The position numbers and the translations under genes are program-made. 64,000 nt of DNA from Saccharopolyspora gloriosae. Its GTDB lineage: Bacteria > Actinomycetota > Actinomycetes > Mycobacteriales > Pseudonocardiaceae. The DNA is taken from NCBI RefSeq assembly GCF_022828475.1, contig NZ_CP059557.1, positions 2,170,001 through 2,234,000 on the forward strand, given 5' to 3'. A model generated the notes under the pieces. That model was not told the DNA's origin, searched no databases, and saw nothing but the letters and a program-made list of their open reading frames with translations. Shown piece by piece: positions 57,999 to 64,000 of the stretch (the first letter of the stretch is position 1; each line of letters starts with the position of its first letter).

Positions 57999-58676
57999 TC
58001 ACCAGCCGCGTTCGCGCCATTCCGCGAGGTGGGGGCGCTGTTCGCCGAGGGTCGAGTCGTCGCCGTGGCCCGGGTAGAACCAGGTGTCATCGGGGAGTTC
58101 GGCGAAGACCCGGTTCTCCACGTCGTCGACCAGGGAGTTGAACTCCTCCGGTGAGTTCGTCTTGCCGACTCCACCGGGGAACAGCGAGTCGCCGGTGAAC
58201 AGGTGCGGGTGCCCGGCCGGGTCGCGGTAGACGAGCGCGATGGAACCGGGGGTGTGGCCGCGCAGGTGGATGACCTGCAGCTCGGCGTCTCCGACCGGGA
58301 CCGTGTCGCCGTGGTTCACCAGGCGGTCCGGCGGCACCGGCAGAGCCTGGGCGTCCGCCGGGTGCGCCAGCGTGTAGCAGCCGGTCTGGCCCGCGACCGC
58401 GCCCAGCGCCTGCCAGTGATCACCGTGCTGGTGGGTGGTCACGATGGTGCGCAGCCGCGGCCGGTCGTCGTCGTGGCCCAGCAGGTCCGCGAGCCGTTCC
58501 GAGTCGTTCGCCGCGTCGATCAGCAGCGCGTCGCCGGTGCTGCGACAGGTCAGCAGGTACGCGTTGTTGTCCATCGGGCCGACGGACAACTTCGTGATCG
58601 TCAATGCGTCCAGCGCCCGTTTGGCGGGGGCGCCGCCGGGTTCGACATGGCCGGTGTACTGCTCGTATGCCTCCAC
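57999..58676 (-). CDS. Metallo-beta-lactamase-fold hydrolase, glyoxalase-II-like
   Basis: 225 residues. NNAYLLTCRSTGDALLIDAANDSERL, metal motif TTHQHGDHWQAL (HxHxDH), third ligand LRGHTPGSIALVY, bridging Asp in LFTGDSLFPGGVGKTN and terminal His in FYPGHGDDSTLGEQRPHLAEWRERGW. Close to actinobacterial glyoxalase-II-type proteins, which cleave thiol esters (mycothiol adducts are plausible here). The short C-terminus lacks the glutathione-binding helical domain, consistent with a non-glutathione host. Confidence 0.88.
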   Translation of the reverse strand: MEAYEQYTGHVEPGGAPAKRALDALTITKLSVGPMDNNAYLLTCRSTGDALLIDAANDSERLADLLGHDDDRPRLRTIVTTHQHGDHWQALGAVAGQTGCYTLAHPADAQALPVPPDRLVNHGDTVPVGDAELQVIHLRGHTPGSIALVYRDPAGHPHLFTGDSLFPGGVGKTNSPEEFNSLVDDVENRVFAELPDDTWFYPGHGDDSTLGEQRPHLAEWRERGW

Positions 58677-58708
58677 GCCGAAACCCTATCGCCTCCGCGA
58701 GGCATGGC

Positions 58709-59479
58709 TCACAACCACACCGGCAGCTCCGGCGCGTCCCCTTCCAAGGTCTGGTCGCCGGTCCGTCCGAGCAGCCAGCCGAGCATCGCTCCGGGTGCTC
58801 CGCGCACCTGAGTGGGCGGCTCGGTGGTGCCGCGCAGCTCCCACGTGCGCAGGTGCCCGTCGGGGAAGTCCACGACGACCGTCACGGCGGGCACGTCGGG
58901 TCTGCCTCCGAAGGTCTGGACGGCGTCCTCCAGCAGCTGTTCGACGTCCGGCTCGGGGATGTCGGCGAAGCCGAAACCGTGGTCGAGGTCGACCAGGTGC
59001 ACCCACAGCTCCAGCAGGCGTTTGCGCAGCACGTGGTGGGCGGGGATCGGTTCGCGGGCGAAGACCTCGGCGTTCCACGCCGATTCCGGCAGCGTGCGCA
59101 CCGCGTGCGCGAAGCGGCCGTGCGAGGCGACCAGGTCTTCCAGCAGCAGCCGGTGACCGCGCACCGAACCTTCCTCGATGTCGGCGTCCCGGTCCGCGGG
59201 GCTGGCGTACATCGGGTGCTCGGCGCCCGTCCTCGCCCAGATCAGCAGGTTCAGCAGGCCGTCGGCGTTGCGCGCCAGGTGGGTGAGCACGTGCGCCCGC
59301 GTCCATCCCGGTAGCAGGCTGGGCCGTCGCACGCTCGCGTCGTCGAACGCCTTGCCGACCGCAAGGAGGCGTTGCGTGCCTGCTTCGATCGCGGACAGGG
59401 CGGCGGTGACCTGTTCGGTCGAGTGCTGGGGTCCGGTGGGCACCTGCGTGCCGCCGGCGCCGAGAACGGTGTCAGCCAT
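58709..59479 (-). CDS. Mycothiol-dependent maleylpyruvate isomerase-like (MDMPI) protein
   Basis: 256 residues from the ATG at 59479 (AAGGAAT upstream). N-terminal DinB-like metal domain: RRPSLLPGWTRAHVLTHLARNADGLLNLLIWARTGAEHPMYASPADRDADIEEGSVRG and the later VLRKRLLELWVHLVDLDHGFGF (His and Glu ligands). C-terminal SCP2-like domain: VTVVVDFPDGHLRTWELRGTTEPPTQVRGAPGAMLGWLLGRT. Family enzymes use mycothiol for isomerisation or conjugation. Divergent from uvrA across a 438-bp gap. Substrate not determined. Confidence 0.88.
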   Translation of the reverse strand: MADTVLGAGGTQVPTGPQHSTEQVTAALSAIEAGTQRLLAVGKAFDDASVRRPSLLPGWTRAHVLTHLARNADGLLNLLIWARTGAEHPMYASPADRDADIEEGSVRGHRLLLEDLVASHGRFAHAVRTLPESAWNAEVFAREPIPAHHVLRKRLLELWVHLVDLDHGFGFADIPEPDVEQLLEDAVQTFGGRPDVPAVTVVVDFPDGHLRTWELRGTTEPPTQVRGAPGAMLGWLLGRTGDQTLEGDAPELPVWL

Positions 59480-59917
59480 CGGATTCCTTGAAGTGTGCAG
59501 GAAAATTCTCCGGACGTGGCAGGGGGTACCCGAGAGTAGGGGCACACGTGGGTCCCCGACAGTGCCCAATCCGGGGTAATTTGCGTATGGTCGCGCCAGG
59601 GGCGTGCTAGTGGCGGCCCGGAATAACGCGCCGATGTGCGCGTTGCAGCCTGGTACGGCCTGTGACGAGGGACGACGCGGAACTGTCGGGGGTCCGGCAT
59701 AGCATGGCCGCGCGACGTCCGAACACCGCCGAGCGCGGCAACGCCGACATCCTCGGCTGCCACGTCGGGTCGACCGACCAGGGGCTTTCGCCCCGCCAGG
59801 GCCGCCGTCACGGGGAGCCCGGCCGGGTCGACCACGGGCCTGCGGTGGGGGTGATGCCGTGGCCCGGTGCCGGCGGGCGCGTCCACCGAACCGGCGAGAA
59901 CTTCCGAAAGGATCACA
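59480..59917. other. 438-bp gap upstream of uvrA
   Basis: Region between divergent starts. A lower-GC stretch around 59570-59600 (GGGGTAATTTGCGTATGG) is the likeliest promoter area. No actinobacterial LexA box (CGAAC-4 nt-GTTCG) was found, so SOS control of uvrA cannot be claimed from sequence. No gene seen; the plus-strand frame here is only uvrA's 5' extension. Confidence 0.4.
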
Positions 59918-62779
59918 GTGGCCGACCGCCTCGTCGTCCGCGGCGCCCGCGAGCACAACCTGCGCGGGATCGACATCGACCTGCCGCGCGACAGCCTGAT
60001 CGTGTTCACCGGCCTGTCCGGCTCCGGCAAGTCCAGCTTGGCCTTCGACACCATCTTCGCCGAAGGCCAGCGGCGTTACGTGGAGTCGCTGTCGGCGTAC
60101 GCGCGGCAGTTCCTGGGGCAGATGGACAAGCCCGACGTGGACTTCATCGAGGGCCTGTCCCCGGCGGTGTCCATCGATCAGAAGTCCACCAGCCGCAACC
60201 CGCGTTCCACGGTGGGCACCATCACCGAGGTCCACGACTACCTGCGGCTGCTCTACGCCCGCGCGGGCAAGCCGCACTGCCCGGCCTGCGGTGAGCTGAT
60301 CAGCAAGCAGACCCCGCAGCAGATCGTCGACCAGGTGCTGGCGATGCCGGAGCGCACCAAGTTCCAGGTGCTGGCGCCGGTGATCCGCGGCCGCAAGGGC
60401 GAGTACGTCGACCTGTTCGAGCAGCTCCAGTCGCAGGGTTACGCGCGTGCCCGCGTGGACGGCGTGGTGCACCAGCTGGAGTCGCCTCCGACGCTGAAGA
60501 AGCAGGAGAAGCACGACATCGCCGTGGTCGTGGACCGGCTCACGGTGAAGGCGAACGCGAAGCAGCGGCTCACCGACTCGGTGGAGACCGCGCTGCGGCT
60601 CGCCGACGGGCTGGTGCTGCTGGAGTTCGTCGACGTCGACGAGAACTCCCCTGAGCGGGAGCGGAAGTTCTCCGAGCACCTGGCTTGCCCGAACGGGCAT
60701 CCGCTGGGCGTGGACGAACTGGAGCCGCGCTCGTTCTCCTTCAACTCCCCGTACGGCGCCTGCCCGGACTGCGCGGGCCTGGGCATCCGCAAGGAGGTCG
60801 ACCCGGAACTCGTCGTGCCCGACGAGGAACTCTCGCTGGGCGAGGGTGCCATCGCGCCGTGGGCGGGCGGGCACACCGCCGAGTACTTCACCCGGCTGCT
60901 GACCTCGTTGTCGGAGTCGGTCGGGTTCCGGATGGACGCGCCGTGGGCCAAGCTGCCGACGAAGGTGAAGAAGGCGGTGCTGCACGGCACCACCGACCAG
61001 GTGCACGTGCGGTACAAGAACCGCTACGGGCGGCAGCGTTCCTACTACGCGTCCTACGAGGGCGTCATCCCGTTCCTGGAGCGGCGCCTCGACCAGACCG
61101 AATCGGACTACGCCCGCGAGAAGTACGAGGGCTACATGCGGGACGTGCCGTGCCCGTCGTGCGACGGGACGCGGCTCAAGCCGGAGATCCTCGCGGTCAC
61201 GATGGAGAACGCCGAGCACGGCGAACTGTCCATCGCCGAGGTCAGCGCGTTGAGCGTGCGCGAGTGCGCGGCGTTCCTCAACGCACTGGTGCTGGGGCAC
61301 CGGGAGGAGATGATCGCGGGCCGGGTGCTCAAGGAAGTGCAGGCCCGGCTGGGATTCCTGCTCGACGTGGGCTTGGACTACCTGTCGCTGGATCGTGCGG
61401 CGGGCACGCTCTCCGGCGGTGAGGCGCAGCGCATCCGGCTGGCCACCCAGATCGGTTCCGGCCTGGTCGGCGTGCTGTACGTGCTGGACGAGCCGTCGAT
61501 CGGCCTGCACCAGCGGGACAACCACCGGCTGCTGGAGACGTTGAGCAGGCTGCGTGACCTGGGCAACACGCTCATCGTCGTCGAGCACGACGAGGACACC
61601 GTGCGCAGTGCCGACTGGGTCGTCGACATCGGCCCGGGCGCCGGTGAGCACGGCGGCAAGGTCGTGCACAGCGGCCCGTACAAGGAGCTGCTGGACAACG
61701 AGGATTCGCTGACGGGCGACTACTTGGCCCGCCGCAAGCGGATCCCGATCCCGGAGACCCGGCGCAAGCGCGACCCGAAGCGGCAGCTGACCGTGGTGGG
61801 CGCCAAGGAGCACAACCTCGGCAAGATCGACGTGTCGTTCCCGCTGGGCTGCATGGTCTCGGTCACCGGCGTGTCCGGTTCGGGGAAGTCCACGCTGGTC
61901 AACGACATCTTGGCGTCGGTGCTGGCGAACAAGCTCAACGGTGCACGTCAGGTCCCCGGCAGGCACACCCGGATCAAGGGCGTGGACCAGGTCGACAAGC
62001 TCGTGCAGGTGGACCAGTCGCCGATCGGCCGCACCCCGCGGTCGAACCCGGCGACCTACACCGGCGTGTTCGACCGGATCCGGAAGCTGTTCGCGGAGAC
62101 GACGGAGGCGAAGGTCCGCGGCTACCTGCCCGGCCGGTTCTCCTTCAACGTGAAGGGCGGCCGTTGCGAGGCGTGCGCGGGCGACGGCACCTTGAAGATC
62201 GAGATGAACTTCTTGCCGGACGTGTACGTGCCGTGCGAGGTGTGCAAGGGCGCCCGGTACAACCGCGAAACGCTGGAAGTGCACTACAAGGGCAAGACGA
62301 TCGCCGAGGTGCTGGACCTGCCGATCGAGGAGGCCGCGGAGTTCTTCGAGCCGATCAAGGCGATCCACCGCTACCTGAGCACCCTGGTGGACGTCGGTCT
62401 CGGTTACGTGCGGCTCGGCCAGCCCGCGCCGACGCTGTCCGGCGGTGAGGCACAGCGGGTGAAACTGGCCAGCGAGCTGCAGAAGCGCTCCACCGGCCAG
62501 ACCGTCTACATCCTCGACGAGCCGACGACGGGCCTGCACTTCGAGGACATCCGCAAGCTGCTCGGCGTGGTCAACGGCCTCGTGGACAAGGGCAACACGG
62601 TGGTCGTGATCGAGCACAACCTGGACGTCATCAAGACCTCCGACTGGCTGCTCGACCTCGGTCCGGAAGGCGGCTCGGGCGGCGGCGAACTCGTCGCCCA
62701 GGGCACCCCGGAACAGGTCGCCGAAGTCGAGGAGAGCTACACGGGCCGCTACCTGGCCCCGATCCTCGCCGAAGGCTGA
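59918..62779 (+). CDS. uvrA: Excinuclease ABC subunit A
   Basis: 953 residues, full length, from the GTG at 59918 (AAAGGA 7 nt upstream). Two ABC ATPase halves: Walker [11 protein letters not shown] (31-40) and [10 protein letters not shown]; signatures [20 protein letters not shown] and [19 protein letters not shown]; Walker [17 protein letters not shown] and [15 protein letters not shown]. Zinc modules are visible as [24 protein letters not shown] and CEVCKG. Damage recognition subunit of nucleotide excision repair with UvrB. Divergent from the MDMPI gene; a terminator follows. Confidence 0.97.
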   Translation: MADRLVVRGAREHNLRGIDIDLPRDSLIVFTGLSGSGKSSLAFDTIFAEGQRRYVESLSAYARQFLGQMDKPDVDFIEGLSPAVSIDQKSTSRNPRSTVGTITEVHDYLRLLYARAGKPHCPACGELISKQTPQQIVDQVLAMPERTKFQVLAPVIRGRKGEYVDLFEQLQSQGYARARVDGVVHQLESPPTLKKQEKHDIAVVVDRLTVKANAKQRLTDSVETALRLADGLVLLEFVDVDENSPERERKFSEHLACPNGHPLGVDELEPRSFSFNSPYGACPDCAGLGIRKEVDPELVVPDEELSLGEGAIAPWAGGHTAEYFTRLLTSLSESVGFRMDAPWAKLPTKVKKAVLHGTTDQVHVRYKNRYGRQRSYYASYEGVIPFLERRLDQTESDYAREKYEGYMRDVPCPSCDGTRLKPEILAVTMENAEHGELSIAEVSALSVRECAAFLNALVLGHREEMIAGRVLKEVQARLGFLLDVGLDYLSLDRAAGTLSGGEAQRIRLATQIGSGLVGVLYVLDEPSIGLHQRDNHRLLETLSRLRDLGNTLIVVEHDEDTVRSADWVVDIGPGAGEHGGKVVHSGPYKELLDNEDSLTGDYLARRKRIPIPETRRKRDPKRQLTVVGAKEHNLGKIDVSFPLGCMVSVTGVSGSGKSTLVNDILASVLANKLNGARQVPGRHTRIKGVDQVDKLVQVDQSPIGRTPRSNPATYTGVFDRIRKLFAETTEAKVRGYLPGRFSFNVKGGRCEACAGDGTLKIEMNFLPDVYVPCEVCKGARYNRETLEVHYKGKTIAEVLDLPIEEAAEFFEPIKAIHRYLSTLVDVGLGYVRLGQPAPTLSGGEAQRVKLASELQKRSTGQTVYILDEPTTGLHFEDIRKLLGVVNGLVDKGNTVVVIEHNLDVIKTSDWLLDLGPEGGSGGGELVAQGTPEQVAEVEESYTGRYLAPILAEG

Positions 62780-62784
62780 GCCGA

Positions 62785-62821
62785 CCCGTGCCACCCGGCG
62801 AATCCGTCCGGGTGGCACGGG
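62785..62821. terminator. Bidirectional terminator after uvrA
   Basis: CCCGTGCCACCCGG pairs perfectly with CCGGGTGGCACGGG around a 9-nt loop, between stops at 62779 and 62830. Confidence 0.8.
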
Positions 62822-62829
62822 CTCAGACC

Positions 62830-64000
62830 TCAGTCACCGAGCCAAGTGCAGCCTTCGGGGCGTTGATCCTTGTTGGCCTGGTGGTCGCCGCACACCAGTA
62901 ATGTGCGGCTTTCCTGCGCGCCGCCTTCGATTCGTTCGATGGTGATCGCCTTGTGCACCGGTACCTGGTCGTTCATCAGGTCCTGGTCGCCGCGGTCGTA
63001 GACGATCGCGCCGGTGCTGCCGGTCAACATGCTCTTGGTGTGGGACAGCTCGTTCCACACGGTGAGCCCGTTCAGCGGCAACCCGTTGTACTTGAACTGG
63101 TCCACGGCCTGGCCGAGCAGTTTCATCGCGTCGCGGGCCAGCGCGGAACGTCCCTGGCTGGTGCTGCCGGAGTGCTGCAGCTTGTTGAACGACACGTAGT
63201 CCAGCCGGAGATCGGTGTGGTCCGGCATCTGATCGTTGAGCACGAACTTCGTGATGTCGTCACCTGCGATCAACTGCGGGCGTTCGCCGGGGTCGCAGGT
63301 CTGGTTGCTCAGGAACTCGTTGAGCCGTTCGGAACGTCCCGCGAAGAACAGCACCGTGTCCCGGCCGCACGACCGTGCGACCGACTCGTTGTCGTCGGTC
63401 ACGTTGATCTCGGCGATGCCGCGCCCGATGAGCTCGCGGCGCATGTCCGTCGCGAGGTTCTCGCTGTAGGCGTCGCCGATCTCCTGGTAGATGGTCACTT
63501 TCCGGATGGGGACGTTGAGGTGGTCCTGGATGTACCGGCCGACCACTGCCGCCTGGTCCCTGTTCGGCGGCGCTACCTGGAAGTACAGCTTGCTGGACTC
63601 CCACATCGAATCCGCCGAGGTGGTGATCCCGATTGTCGGCAGTCCGCCGTCGCCCAGGTCGGTGATGGCCTCCTTCGTGATCTGCCTGCTCCCGCCCAGG
63701 CCCACCACGCCGACCACCGGCGAAGTCGCTTCGCGCGGTGCGCCGGGCCGTTGGGTGTCACCGCGTGCCGACGCGTTGGTGCTGTCGGCTTCCCGCGCGA
63801 TCGCATTGATCCGCGCGGCCACTTCGGGGGCGTGCCGCATGCCTTCGCCGCCGTTGGCGATCAGCACCCGCAGCGGCAGCCGGGCCATGCGCGACTCCTC
63901 TTGCGCGTCGGCGACACCGCGCAACTCCTCCAGGGCCGCGGTGAGCGCGGTGGAATCGGAGTTGGTGGTGGTCAGGACGCTGAAGTAGACGATCGTGACG
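62830..64000 (-). CDS. Periplasmic-binding-protein-like (branched-chain amino acid ABC type), cut at its 5' end by the window edge
   Basis: 390 residues visible; the frame stays open to 64000 (minus-strand reading VTIVYFSVLTTTNSDSTALTAALEELRGVADAQEESRM). Type I periplasmic-binding fold: LPLRVLIANGGEGMRHAPEVAARINAIARE, SPVVGVVGLGGSRQITKEAITDLGDGGLPTIGITTSADSM, APPNRDQAAVVGRYIQDHL, ARDAMKLLGQAVDQFKYNG. The VYFSVLTTTNSDS and VIGLGGS-type blocks match a large actinobacterial group in which such domains occur as extracellular sensors or orphans without transporter genes. The signal or transmembrane part lies outside the window. Cys pairs near the end (VCGDHQANKDQRPEGCTW) may form a disulfide. Confidence 0.8.
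   Translation of the reverse strand, partial: VTIVYFSVLTTTNSDSTALTAALEELRGVADAQEESRMARLPLRVLIANGGEGMRHAPEVAARINAIAREADSTNASARGDTQRPGAPREATSPVVGVVGLGGSRQITKEAITDLGDGGLPTIGITTSADSMWESSKLYFQVAPPNRDQAAVVGRYIQDHLNVPIRKVTIYQEIGDAYSENLATDMRRELIGRGIAEINVTDDNESVARSCGRDTVLFFAGRSERLNEFLSNQTCDPGERPQLIAGDDITKFVLNDQMPDHTDLRLDYVSFNKLQHSGSTSQGRSALARDAMKLLGQAVDQFKYNGLPLNGLTVWNELSHTKSMLTGSTGAIVYDRGDQDLMNDQVPVHKAITIERIEGGAQESRTLLVCGDHQANKDQRPEGCTWLGD

Noticed and set aside
59480-59917. SOS box upstream of uvrA
   Set aside because: No CGAAC-4 nt-GTTCG match was found in the gap; CCGAACACCGCCGAGC is too far from consensus.

Overview
The window is 64 kb of very GC-rich actinobacterial chromosome. GTG starts are frequent, and the genes are typical of a mycothiol- and F420-using actinomycete: luciferase-like F420 oxidoreductases, an MDMPI-fold mycothiol-type enzyme, MmyB-type XRE regulators, a DivIVA-like coiled-coil protein and a WXG100-like protein. 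I infer a member of the Pseudonocardiaceae, with Saccharopolyspora-like gene content. No rRNA, tRNA, transposase, phage gene or CRISPR array was seen.

Layout. 1-8.6 kb: HAD hydrolase (cut by the left edge), LLM oxidoreductase, secreted HNH nuclease, DinB-like protein, LigM-like aminomethyltransferase, double-HTH Lrp regulator, GNAT, and an operon of a VanB-type reductase and a siderophore-interacting flavoprotein. 8.8-16 kb: regulator-enzyme pairs, namely SDR with XRE regulator, AAA ATPase, lactonase-like MBL protein, SnoaL with TetR, XRE regulator with hydrolase, and a TetR frame with no usable start. Several have clear operator palindromes. 16.3-22.1 kb: a probable choline/amino-alcohol to betaine cluster (GMC dehydrogenase, APC permease, aldehyde dehydrogenase, divergent TetR). 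22.4-31.9 kb: DivIVA-like protein, secreted S28 peptidase, acyltransferase, superoxide dismutase, AraC/NmrA pair, PNPOx- and LLM-type F420 proteins, HypE-like protein. 32.2-38.1 kb: CitA/CitB-type two-component system divergent from a tricarboxylate transporter tctCBA, with a 600-bp structured gap between them. 38.2-47.7 kb: MerR, Tex, LuxR-type ATPase regulator, membrane-anchored GH25 lysozyme, lipid kinase, secreted endonuclease I. 47.8-52.7 kb: a WXG100-like protein followed by two tandem copies of an unrecognised two-gene module. 52.9-64 kb: OmpR-type two-component system with a divergent repeat-rich secreted protein, YciO/YrdC protein, an orphan PD-(D/E)XK-like protein, MBL hydrolase, MDMPI protein, uvrA, and a substrate-binding-like protein cut by the right edge.

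The two most unusual things are these. (1) A dispersed family of five nested-hairpin elements (near 0.7, 19.6, 25.1, 27.3 and 34.8 kb): the internal-loop strands are conserved while the stems differ between copies with compensatory changes on both arms. (2) The WXG100-like locus, where a decayed copy of the large protein's C-terminal tip lies between two duplicated A-B gene pairs. That is the arrangement expected of a toxin with displaced tip/partner cassettes, but its function is not established here.
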